A stretch of DNA of 64,000 nt, from positions 1,896,001-1,960,000 of the forward strand of contig OZ026557.1 of the NCBI GenBank assembly GCA_964020155.1. The letters are read 5' to 3'. This stretch comes from Chondrilla cf. caribensis. Taxonomy: Eukaryota; Porifera; Demospongiae; Chondrillida; Chondrillidae. Below, piece after piece: positions 1-12,150 of the stretch. The translations under genes and the position numbers were made by a program. Below the pieces are notes generated by a model, which saw only the letters and a program-made list of their open reading frames with translations, had not been told where the DNA came from and ran no database searches. Position 1 is the stretch's first letter. Every line of letters starts with the position of its first letter.

Positions 1-526
1 AGGGCGGTTAGCCATATTTGCCAAGTACACTGCAAATGCTTCTAATATGACTTGAACAACACATGCGCCTTATACACCCTGGAAGTAGAGTGAATTATTC
101 GCATTCAACCTTGTTTAGCACACTAATTCCTCCCTGGAAGGGGTGGATGTGAACGAATGATTGTCGGGTTTTTAGAATTTATATTTATTCAGTTATGTTG
201 TGCCTTGTATAATCTGCCAAATGTACATGTAGTGCATGCCAAGGTGATAATTCATTCTTAACAGAAAATTGTTATGTCACGGGTGTTTAGCATAATATTA
301 TATTGCACACTTGTAGTCAAAAAGTGTGCAATTGACGATATACAGGCACACCTTTTACAACTGTACAACAATAATTACTATGACACACTGACTCACAATT
401 AGCATAATTATAATATACTATGAATGCCAACTTGGCTATTATGTCCCTTGTTTATTTGGTGATCATACTATGTAAAATTGTAAAATATATATGCAATCAC
501 AATAATATTTATAATCCTTATGCCAG
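1..526 (+). other. Intron of NIDO gene copy 1 (left edge)
   Basis: This is AT-rich non-coding sequence ending in a splice acceptor (tgccag) at 526. The signal-peptide exon that precedes the NIDO exon in copies 2 and 3 is not found here, so it should lie left of the window. I see no other gene or clear repeat in this stretch. Confidence 0.6.
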
Positions 527-3500
527 ATCAACAACAATGGTCTCCTGTCTTATGAGTCTGTGGTTCGAGACTATACTCCGAAAGACTTCCCGGTGAAAGC
601 TCCTGAAAAACAAGGAGTTGGAGCAGCTTTTGTAGCTCCGTTTTGGGCTGATATCGATACCAGGGCAGGTCCTGGTAGAGTATACTTCAGAAGTACAGAT
701 AACCAGACAGTCCTGGACATGATCAAGAAGATTACCGGCAAAATATTGCTACAGAGACAATCATGTCTATTGGCAAATAAATTTTCTCCGAAATGGGCTC
801 TTGTTGCTACCTGGTTTGATGTGGGTTATTACAAGTTGAAATATGACAAGGTATGAATTGAATTGTGTGTATGGTTAACCTCCACTGAAATTGCATGACA
901 TTGTATTCTCACACATTCAGCTTTAAATAGGAAAGTTTACTATGCATTATAAGAATAAGTAGTTATTGTAACTGGTGTTATACTAGAAGTATGCAAAAAC
1001 ACATGGTCATCCCCCCATTTATGAGTAATTTGAAATATTTATTGTTTTTTTTTCCAGCTGAACACCTTCCAGGTGGTGGTGACTACTGACGGACTGTTCT
1101 CTTTTGCCATATTCAACTATGCCAAGATAGAATGGGTCACTGGTGATGCTAGTCAGGGAAGTGATGGGTTTGGAGGTACCCCAGCCATGGTGGGTGTCAA
1201 TGTTGGTGATGGAGTGAGGTCCATCAAATATGAGCACTCTCTCACTGATGAAGTGGTTCAAGTTGCCAGTGACAGTAACACTGATGTATTGGGACAATGG
1301 GTGCATCGGCTTGACGATGATGTGTCTCGGATCGATGATGATGTGTCCAACAGCACTGGGTCTGGGTCTTCCGATAATAAATGTGATACAGGTGATCATT
1401 ATTGATCTATAAACCCATTGATTTTGGACATATGTTGTCAGATATTGATCTATGTCTGTTGCATATATCCATGTTTGGTTAAATTCTGTATGATATGTTT
1501 TATTTTCAAACATTTTAATTTGAATCTGAGGCTGTAAGCTATCCATCCAGTCATTATTATGCATGTTTGCCAAATTTTGTCACTTCATTCCATGCATTCT
1601 GTAGGTGAGCTCTGCCTGTCCCCCTCACACGGCACTCCACACAGTGGAGGACTACTCTTGGTTAATGGACCACATCAGCAACATCTCCTCAATAATCGGA
1701 ATAACATTAGAATGGAATTTGAAGGCAATTATGAGGTTTTGTACACAAAGTGCAGCTACAAGGAGGGAAGTACAGTAGTTTACTGTCCTGTTCCACTGTT
1801 CGGACCAAACAGTATTGGAATCAAAAATGTAACCTTGCTGCTTGGTGGCTGTAGCACAGGATACACAGGACAGTATAAAGTTGGTGAGTGTAGTTTGCAA
1901 TATGTGTGTTTGTTCTGTGAGAAATCGAGCCCCAAAAAATTTGTGGTCAGCTATAGTTTGTACTTGTTGTTATTGAATTTAATATCTGATATTATATGAG
2001 CTCAACATTGTTGGAATGCAATACAATGTATACGTAAGGAGTCAGAAGTGAATTTCCTCCAGTCTCATACACATGGGGTGCCCACTTTGTTTGATAATGT
2101 ATATTACTGGAATCAATATTCATATAAATTGATATAATATTATTCTTATCACAATGTATAATGTGATAATCAAAATGAATAAATATGATATTCTCATATT
2201 TCTTGTAGGGGAGCCTACCATCTTCATAGATGGTTCACTTCAAGTGTTTGACAGGGACTGCATGGAACCATTCAATAGGCCAGTACTTAGAACTGCAGAT
2301 GCGGTGTGCATCAAATGGAATCCTGTGAAGAATTTTGTTACTAATGAAATCTCTGGTATTGGTGATGTGGAAGTAGGGATTTTTGCACACTTTACGGGAT
2401 CCAAAGTTTCCTATATAGAGGCTGAACCTGGCAGTACATCTGCCAGTGGGTGGAGAACAATTGACTTGAATTCAAATTTCCTTACCAATGAATTCTACAC
2501 CACTAGTGATGGAGAAGCTGTAATTTATTCTGAGTTCACACCTACAGGCCCTGATGATATCAGCAATCCTCCACCCTCATTGTTATTTATACGAGTCTCA
2601 GCAGTTGTCAATGAAATAGAGGTGTTTGCTAGTACACCTCTGATTTCATATATTCCAGCTGGTTTTTTTGGGCAACGAGTAGGCAGCCATCCTTGTGACA
2701 ACATCAAGGACTCTGCTGTATTCAATACTCCACCCCCATGTCCACAAAATGCCAACCAAGCTTTCTTTGACTCGAAATTTGAGGTTGATCCCGGATGTGT
2801 GGAGGGATCTAAAGCACACTTCAATTGCTATACAAACCCTGCAGCAACAAAATGCTTCAAAATTGTGCAAAGCTTAAGGTACAGTCATTACGATGCTGTG
2901 TCTTGTAGCATCATACAAGATATCATGAGTGATTTACCTATTAATACTCTTTAGACCTGGTACTAAGGTGTATATTGGTCAGTGTTGCTATGGTGCTAAT
3001 GGTGCTCTGGTGATCAGCAGACCTGGAGCTGGACTTCCCAGGAGGCCACAACCAGGAGACACCTATCTGGACTACTTCCAAAGGGATCTCTGGCCTTTCC
3101 TTGTCTGCTGTACCAACCCTAATACGCCGGATCAAAAATGCATTGATTATTTAAAGGAGCTTCCCACATCATCGTCAAATAATTATACACAACCAAAAGT
3201 TGGTGAGAAATACTTCTTTGAGTTATATAAACTTGTTTAATATGGCCGTTATTGGTTATGGCCATGAGAATCTTATTTACAGTGGGAAGGCCTCAAACTA
3301 CCTTTCAATGCACCCACAAAAACATAGGATAGTATAAGAACCAATGTGTGTGGGAAGCCACTGACATTCAAACTACTTCCTAAAGCTTCCATATTACTGA
3401 CTGAGTACAGTTTCTCTTTTATTGTCCCATGCATTATTCAGATTACATACATATATGAATTGAATATATGGTATTGGTGAACAAACATAATTCCAACTTA

Positions 3501-4599
3501 ATATTAAAATAATTTTACGGAGTCACTACATTTCATAATATTGATAATTATGATTTTCCTCTTAGTTTGTGTTTCGTTAAAATTATATGTATGCTGTGAA
3601 TTGTGACAACAATGCTGAAAGTTTTTTTGCATGTTTTAGGTTTCTTGTTTGAACACTCCTCAAGAAAGAATGAGCTTTCTGAAACATTCTTGACCCTGAG
3701 AGACAACAGGTTCTCTGCTCCACTGAACCTCACCTCGGACTCATCAAATAATCTGAATCGCACCACATACCTGTGCTACCGAGTTTTCGTCATCCCGTAC
3801 ACTGTAGTAAACCTGTTCTCCAGCTCGGACATGGCAATCAACGCTCACTACATGCTCAATGGTGGACATTACTACGTTTCATCCATCAGTATTGTGATAG
3901 GTGAAGCTAATGCACAGTGTACCACCATTACTGTCGACAGCAACCAATGTCAAATTAAAATCAACGGTAAACACGTCACATCTCCATCTCACACTGTGGG
4001 ACAGTATGAAATACAGGTGGCATCAACAGGGGATTCCCCGTCTAATGGTTCACTGATGGCCAATCTGTTCTCTGTTCAAAGTAGGATAATTGCAAAGGTG
4101 ACATGTGGGAGAAACCCAAGGGGCTTTCCAGCTACAAATACTCTCAGTCTATCCCTTCCAATTTCTCTTCAGCACCTCAGTTTCCATGGATTACTAGGTA
4201 TGTACTTATAAGTAGATTGTATAATTAAGATATTATGTGCATGCAACAGTAAATTTTTGATATGCATATTTAATTTCTTCAGGTCAGTTATGGAATGTTC
4301 CTGCTACAGTGACTCATCCTGACTGTGAGGATTTTGCTCTCTTCTCTCACTTGCCTCTCTACAAGGTTGTGCTTCCTACCAATGCCACTGAGGATGATGG
4401 GTCTTCACAAGGTAACTCCAACCGAACCATTCCCGTCATCCTGTACTCCAAGTCCTGGGACACTGCTGGATCCGGTCCATGTCTGTACACCAGCTACGAG
4501 GGACCAAGTGTTATAGCTGGTACCGCCTCGGACTATATCGTGGGTAATCTGTCATCTACCCGATACCAGTACTCCAGGTTCACCATCAGATGTATGTGA
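527..4599 (+). CDS. NIDO/TIG-like/AMOP/VWD-like secreted protein, copy 1 (5' partial)
   Basis: Seven exons join in frame: 527-850, 1058-1391, 1605-1883, 2209-2878, 2955-3202, 3640-4197 and 4283-4599 (910 codons including the stop). All introns are GT-AG. Exons 527 and 1058 form a NIDO domain (APFWADIDTR, VGYY, then NTFQVV, TTDG, FNYAKIEWV). Exon 1605 looks like an IPT/TIG E-set (SPSHGT, GG, LLLVNGP, YCPVPLF). Exons 2209 and 2955 end in an AMOP-like cysteine module (CPQN, DPGC, CF, GQCCY, RDLWPFLVCC). The last two exons resemble a divergent VWD module (HGLLGQLW, then an acidic Cys-rich tail). This order is that of the MUC4/Mesh adhesion family. No transmembrane segment is visible, so a secreted or matrix protein is likely. 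The first exon, with start codon and signal peptide, lies outside the window. The VWD assignment is the weakest part. Confidence 0.85.
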
Positions 4600-4849
4600 A
4601 CACTTAGAGTTAGTGGTAGGTCCAGAATGGTTTATACTTGATTTGTAGGCGTTTGGGTGTGTGCTGAACTATCCATGCCAGGATACGTAAAAACGATTTT
4701 CTATTACTTAGTGTTCTTTCTTATTGTACTGTTATGTTTTCAATAATGCTTCATGATTTAAGATTACCTCGGACATTTCCATTTTGTTATACCATGCATA
4801 CTTGCTTGATTAACCTATAATAATGCTATAGATCCAATGACATGAACAT

Positions 4850-5205
4850 CACATAGGCGGTAGCCATTTTCTTCTATAAGCTAGATTGCGATATCCGCTA
4901 CCAACGCGCTTCCCGATGTCAACGAAATCAATGGTACGGTTGAAAGTGAAGTCGACTAATCGGCGTAGAATCACATGCAGACTAAACATATCGGATTTCA
5001 CAGCGTCGATATATTACTTTACTTAATTCCTCTGAACAACCAAGAACCTTATTTTAATCAGTGCCGCGTCGACCAGGTAATTTCAATTCTCCAAACATAC
5101 GCAAGTCCTGTCTCTGAATAAGGTCTATCATTGTAGCGCGCGCCCCAGTTGTACCATCGTCCTTGTAGAGGTTTTCACGAATATTTCATCGTTTCGACTT
5201 TACCG
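4850..5205 (+). promoter_or_regulatory. Probable promoter and non-coding first exon of NIDO copy 2
   Basis: This CpG-richer block aligns by eye with 10480-10830 upstream of copy 3. Shared pieces include an AGCCATTTT-type motif, GTCRACTAATCGG, and two conserved splice-donor-like ends (CCAG|GT at 5076 and a GTGAGTTT donor at 5206). Each block lies one intron upstream of the signal-peptide exon. I infer a core promoter with one or two 5' UTR exons. Nothing coding is visible. Confidence 0.45.
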
Positions 5206-6229
5206 GTGAGTTTTGTTTTTATTACTGTATAACGTGGAGATTAATTATAAAGGTAGAGTAAAACATCGATTATCGGCCACCACCTATATTAGGATACGTT
5301 ATTTTTTGTTGTTATTTCTTCTAAACTAGGGAACTTACTCCCGATAAATTACTAGGTAGTGTAGATTATGATGGTCCAGGATGTTTTGAGAACAATTTCA
5401 ACGACTATAATTATACTGACCAATCCCCACCGGCTAAATGCCTCAGAATCAATATCACGTACATATTATAATAATAATATTATAATATTATATAATTATG
5501 AATAATCATAGATGATTCAGGACAAAGATACTATCATGTCTACAGTAAAATTTAAGTACATACTAGTTGAGATGAGTCTCTGATCACGATGATGAATAGA
5601 TTATATTCACACACATGCACAAACAATGACAGAATATGACACGCTCATGCATGTAAAGTCTATGTACATACTTGCACAGTAGGATTGGCTAGAATTAATC
5701 AAGTCAGATATAGAATTCCTCCTATCCAACTTGATTATAGTATTGCACTAAATGTTGAGTACTTAGTTGGGATGAGTCTCTGATCACACTGATGAATATA
5801 GATTATATTATACTGTACACACATGCACAAACAATAATGAATATGACAGCCTCATGTATGTAAAGTCTATGTTCATACTTGTGCAGCAGGATTGGCTTAG
5901 CCTATAATTAATCAAGTTGGATAGGATTCTTCTATCCAACTTCATTATAGTTTGAATAGCCTTAAATCTTACTATTAATCAGAGCTGATTGTTATGTACA
6001 TCTTTATTTTGACCACAACTTGGACCACTTAGTAAGCTGTGTCTATCCCACCATGCAGGTTTCTGATCGAAGCCATATAATAATAATAATAATAACACCA
6101 CTGATGCTCAATACTGCTGGAGTATTGATAATGCAGTGAAATTTGATGTTAGAGTAAAATAAAATTAATGGTTAATAATATTGAATAAAACTCAGATCTG
6201 ATACTTCCTATAGTTCATTCTTTGTATAG
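5206..6229 (+). other. Probable 5' UTR intron of NIDO copy 2
   Basis: The stretch runs from the GTGAGT donor at 5206 to the acceptor tatag at 6229, ten bases before the ATG of copy 2. It is AT-rich and contains the tandem duplication at 5565-5955. No gene is visible. Confidence 0.4.
5565..5955. repeat. Direct tandem duplication, two units of about 195 bp
   Basis: Two adjacent diverged copies each start with GATGAGTCTCTGATCAC (near 5570 and 5770), continue through ACACATGCACAAACAAT and end in a short hairpin with arms related to CTATCCAACTT. The array lies in the presumed 5' UTR intron of copy 2. Confidence 0.7.
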
Positions 6230-6238
6230 ATTACTATA

Positions 6239-9200
6239 ATGGAGATACTGAGCTCCTTTCTTTTCTTCATCCAATTTGGTGGTGCTGTTGGTCTTCATGT
6301 GGACGACTTCATCCCTTTTGGAGAACACAGTGGGGATACTATATTCTTTAGCAGTGATGACAATACCACCAGTATCACAGTGCCTCTACGATTTCCGTTT
6401 TTCAACCGATATTACAGCACCATTCATGTGAGTGTGTTTATGGTTTCTGAATGCCAATGAACAGTAGGGAATAAGATACTTTGGCTCACCGAAAGGATCA
6501 TGCGATCATTACCATTGCAGTCTTGAACTTATGGTGCTCCTATTTGAAATTAATTGTCAGAAACATAATCCATATTTGATTTGAGTATACAAATCTACCT
6601 TACTGTTTAAGCCACCTACCTCTCTCTTCCCACCCTGAGTTTCAACCTGGTGTACTGTTCCACTTGCATCCCAATTCCCAATGATCCATTTACTCTATTT
6701 TCACTCAATACCTTTTCACAATTTAATAGATCAACAACAACGGTCTCCTGTCATTCGAGTCTGCTGTTTCAGACTACACTCCCCTGGACTTCCCTGTAGA
6801 ACCAGAAGACGGAGTTACAGCAGCATTTATAGCTCCGTTTTGGGCTGATGTTGATACCAGAGGAGGTCCTGGTAAAGTGTACTTCAGAAGTACAGATGAA
6901 CAGACAGTCCTGGACATGATCAAGAGGATTATTAGCAAAGTACCCTCACCCAGAGGATCATGTCCACTGGCTAGCCAAATCACTCTGAAATGGGCCCTCA
7001 TAGTAACCTGGTTTGATGTTGGCTATTATGAATTGAACTATGATAAGGTAACTGGCCTTAGCTAATGGCAATGTGCATGCTTACTACTAATGTACCAAGT
7101 ACTCTGAGATTGAAAATGTACACTGTCATAAGTATTCAACCAAAACGTTAGTTCATGGACTAATTATCCTCTGGTGTATTTTGTTCCAGTTATAGAGTAA
7201 CCACTAGGCCTTATGAAAAGTATTATGACCAGCTGCAGACCGTATTCACATAAAGTCGTCTTGAAGTTGATTTCTTTCATGATAAACCCTGTGAATTATA
7301 TTACATGAACAATAGTGCATTTACAGATGAAATTATGTTAGTTATATAATGTAATTTTTGGCAATGTACTAAATGAGCACTGTATATCAATTAATGACTC
7401 ATTCTATTATCCAGCTGAACACCTTCCAGGTGGTGGTGACTACTGATGGACTGTTCTCCTTTGCCATATTCAACTATGCCAAGATAGAATGGGTCACTGG
7501 TGATGCTAGTCAGGGAATTGATGGGTTTGGAGGTACCCCAGCCATGGTGGGTGTCAACGTTGGTGATGGAGTGAGGTCCATCAAATATGAGCACTCTCTC
7601 ACTGATAAAGTGGTTCGAGTTATCAATGCTACTAACGTTGGTGTACCAGGACAACTGGTGTATCGGATTGACGACGAGATGTCCAGCAGTGGATCTGGTG
7701 ACAAATGTGACACAGGTAATCTCATTGTGGTATAATATTGACACTACATTATCTATATTAAGAATCACCTCTGATCTTAGCATAATTGTGTAAATGTGAT
7801 TGTTTGTTTCTCTCAAGGAATGGTTCTTAACCATGTTTGCTGATTCAGTAAATTTTACTGATTTATGCTGCAGGTATACTTTGTCTTTCGCCTTCACATG
7901 GCACTCTGCACAGTGCAGGGCTACTCAGTGTTACTGGACCACCTCAGGTTCACTTAACACACAATCGTGATAAGATTAAAGTGGTATTTGAAGGACAGGA
8001 TAAGGTTTTATACACAAAGTGTAGCTACCAAACTGAAGAGGGGGTAGTTTACTGCCCTACTCCACTGTTCAGTCCAAACGCTGCTGGAATTGTGAATGTA
8101 ACCCTGTTGATTGATAACTGTACCACAGGGTATTCTGGACAGTATACTGTAGGACCAGGTAAGTACAGCATCATGGGACAATTTGATTGGGATATTGTGT
8201 GTTTAGCCAATTAAGGTTTGACTAGGGGTTAATATTGTCAATGAGTAAGTGGGAAATTACATTGGCAACCAACAACAAGCCACAGGACTTTTTTGATTAG
8301 TGATGCTTGCATCCATGATTATTGCCACGGTGACCAATATCCATTCAAATCAACAACCTACTCAAGCAGTGGAATCATAATTATTATAATAATATTATGG
8401 TTATCCTAGTTTTGTTTGATGAGTCATAACATCTGAATATGGTTCATACTGCTTTGTATTGCTGATGGAGAATGATAATCACATGACAGCAAAAGGATGT
8501 GAGTCTCACTAACCACTAAACCTTTGTGGCTTGTGGTTGTTGGTCACTATGATTAATTCTCCACTTATACTTAATATGTTGTATGTAGCTGTATGGTAAG
8601 TATAATAATTATGATCATTTTATCCAGCTCATGTATATTTTGTTTTTTGTAATATTTCATTGAATGCTGTAGATTTCCAGTTTGATAGCTCTTCGATATC
8701 TGAAGGACGTCCTGAAACATTCTTGACCCTGAGAGACAACAGGTTCACTGCTCCACTGAACCTCACCTCGGACTCATCAAATAATCTGAATCGCACTACA
8801 TACCTGTGCTACCAACTGTACGTGATTCCTCATGCTGCAGTCAACCTGTTCTCCAGCCCAAGCATGACCATAAATGCTCAGTATAGGTTCGGTGCAGGAC
8901 ACTACTATATGTCCTCTATCAGTATCGTGGTTGGAGGAACTGATGTAGAGTGTACCACCATAACAGCCAACACTAGCCAGTGTGAAATTGAAGTCAATGG
9001 AAAACGTATTCTATCTGCATCTTACCAACTGGGGCAGTATAATATTCAGATTACAGCCACCAAAGGTGTCTCAGCAAATGGTACATTGACAATCACCTCC
9101 TCTGTAGATGATCGGATAATAGTACGGGTAGCGTGTGGGCGGGACCAGAAGCATTTTTCAAATGCAAACGCCCTCAGTTTGTCCCTTCCAATTTCTCTTC

Positions 9201-9728
9201 TTCATCTCAACTTCCATGGACTATTAGGTATGTACATGAGTGAACTGAGCATCAGCAGTGTGGTATTTCTTTATATTATAATATTATAATTATAATATAA
9301 GGGAGAAAACAGTATACATTCTATATTATGTACATTTCTATGCTATATGTATGGATGCATAGTTGCTGGTTATTGACATAATATGCCCAAATGTCTTTCT
9401 TTTCCTATAAGGCCAATTTTGGAATGTTCCTGCTACAGTGACTCATCCTGACTGTGAGGATTTTGCCCTCTTCTCTCACTTGCCTCTCTACAAGGTTGTG
9501 CTCCCTACCAATGCCACTGAGGATGATGGGTCTTCACAAGGTAACTCCAACCGAACCATTCCTGTCATCCTGTACTCCAAGTCCTGGGACACTGCTGGAT
9601 CCGGTCCATGTCTGTACACCAGCTACGAGGGACCAAGTGTTATAGCTGGTACCGCCTCAGACTATATCGTGGGTAATCTGTCATCTACCCGATACCAGTA
9701 CTCCAGGTTCACCATCAGATGTGCATGA
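6239..9728 (+). CDS. NIDO/TIG-like/VWD-like secreted protein, copy 2 (no AMOP exons)
   Basis: Six exons join in frame: 6239-6427, 6730-7047, 7415-7715, 7874-8158, 8673-9227 and 9412-9728, giving 654 aa. The ATG at 6239 begins a hydrophobic signal peptide (MEILSSFLFFIQFGGAVG). It is followed by the family start HVDDFIPFGE and a full NIDO domain over two exons (APFWADVDTR, VTWFDVGYYELNYDK, NTFQVVVTTDG). A TIG-like exon and two VWD-like exons follow. The two AMOP-bearing exons of copies 1 and 3 are absent: only 514 bp separate the TIG exon from the VWD-like exon. The exon phases on either side (1 and 1) still match, so the protein stays in frame. The last exon is almost identical to that of copy 1. 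The product is probably secreted; its function is unknown. Confidence 0.87.
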
Positions 9729-9753
9729 GTGACTGGAAATTTGACAACGTGTG

Positions 9754-10479
<726 letters not shown>

Positions 10480-10830
10480 GGTGGCCATTTTCAGTTAACG
10501 CATGCAAGATTGCGCAATCAAGCAAACGCGCTCCCCCGCCAACAAACGAGATGTGCACGCAAAGGGAGGAGTCAACTAATCGGTGCAATACTGTACGAAT
10601 ACCAGATACGCTCGCTCGTCACTGCCTCGGAACAATCAAGAAGTTCAATCAGTTACTAGCGCCAGGTGATCCCATTTTCCCACTTTAACACATGTACGTG
10701 TACTGAATTGACCCAATTGATATCAGTCATCTGCGTCGTCCCATCACTTCAGAGCCTTTTTGTCATCCATTTTCCGTGGAGAGATCGACTTTCTCAAGTA
10801 TTTACCGTAATCCATTTGCACGATATATTG
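10480..10830 (+). promoter_or_regulatory. Probable promoter and non-coding first exon of NIDO copy 3
   Basis: Paralogous to 4850-5205, with the same order of short matches: GGCCATTTT, AGTCAACTAATCGG, CCAG|GTGATC at 10665, and a GTGAGTTT donor at 10831. The following intron would run to the acceptor gtctag at 12126, 24 bp before the ATG of copy 3. No coding potential is seen. Confidence 0.45.
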
Positions 10831-11208
10831 GTGAGTTTATCGTAAGGCGGTGAGAGCTGTTTTGTACCACGTTAAGTATCTGTCCACCAAAGCCAGGTTA
10901 ATATGCTAACCGTGTACATAAACCCACTTCTGAATCAGGTATAAGAAGCTAATATTAAGAATAATTCAATTCAATTTAAATGGGTATAACCTATGAGTAG
11001 GTGAATCGAGACACGTGAATCAACCATGCCAACAGTAAGTTCCACACTCAATATCTAGAGGAGATTCTCTCAGTTGATTGTTATTCCTGGCAACTCTTCA
11101 GATGATAGAGATGACCAAATCATTGTAAGACACTAAACATGCTTCATATAACTTACTATGTTACAGTAGTACATTATGTATGTATGTATGTATGCAATAG
11201 TATGTATG

Positions 11209-11386
11209 TACAGTGAATTTTTGTTAATCCACCGTCGCTTTATCCGCCAAACCTTTTAATCTGCCACAATTTCCCAGTACCATTATAATGTACATGTACC
11301 AATGAATATCCATTTAATCCTCCAAACTTGTTAATCCACCATGTTCTTTATAATGAATTGTGACGGATTAACAAGAATTCACTGTA
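11209..11386. mobile_element. MITE with TACAGTGAATT termini
   Basis: Terminal inverted repeats of about 24 bp (ACAGTGAATTTTTGTTAATC on the left, its near complement ending TTCACTGTA on the right) enclose about 130 bp of AT-rich sequence. It lies in the presumed 5' UTR intron of copy 3. A related, more diverged element occurs at 25270-25432. Confidence 0.65.
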
Positions 11387-12150
11387 TATCCGTATGTACA
11401 TATATATGTATGTATTGATAGATGAGATATTGGGTCTGAATGTGTGGGCTCACTGTATTTGTCATTCTGAAAATAGTCCTCAAACTCCTCGCCTATGGTG
11501 TTAATATGATGATTTGTACATACATTTGTATTTGTTCTAATATTACTCAATGTGTTCGCTGTTGAATCTAAATGAGATGATGACTGTGCACAAATTACTG
11601 AATTTGCGGTGTATTGCCATCAGTAGGACAAACCGTCAGTGGATTAAAAATTTGAATGGGAAACTTGCTATATACCTGCACATAGAATTGCATAATTAAT
11701 CCCTCAGTGTGTATTATGTCAACAATTACGTATATCAAATGTTAGTCATACTAGAATTATATATATGATACTCGCTATTGTACACCAAACACTTACAGAT
11801 TGTGATGAAAGTGTATGACTGTACTACATGTGTGTTGTACAGTAGCAGTAACAATAACTTTGACATAATGGCAACATTTCAAGCCCTTATATACCATTAA
11901 TATGTATATTGATACAACTTGTTATTATAACAGTCCGCATGTTATCACAGTGGGCACTGAGAAGTGGTCTATACCGACATTATTTCCATACCGGTCAGTT
12001 GATTTGTGATCAAACTCAATTTCATAGTTAAAATATTCTTCTCACGTGCTCTCCAATGTGTGTGGTATGCTGGTACTGATCCCATTGTATAATAAAGGCT
12101 TGCTTTCATGTTCTTATTACGTCTAGGGGTGGAAATCTGGATTGACTGAG

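Noticed and set aside
1019..1573. Minus-strand frames opposite the second NIDO exon (also at 7391 and 13356)
   Set aside because: They are mirror frames of a strongly conserved exon and recur only because that exon is conserved. They cross the splice sites of the real gene.
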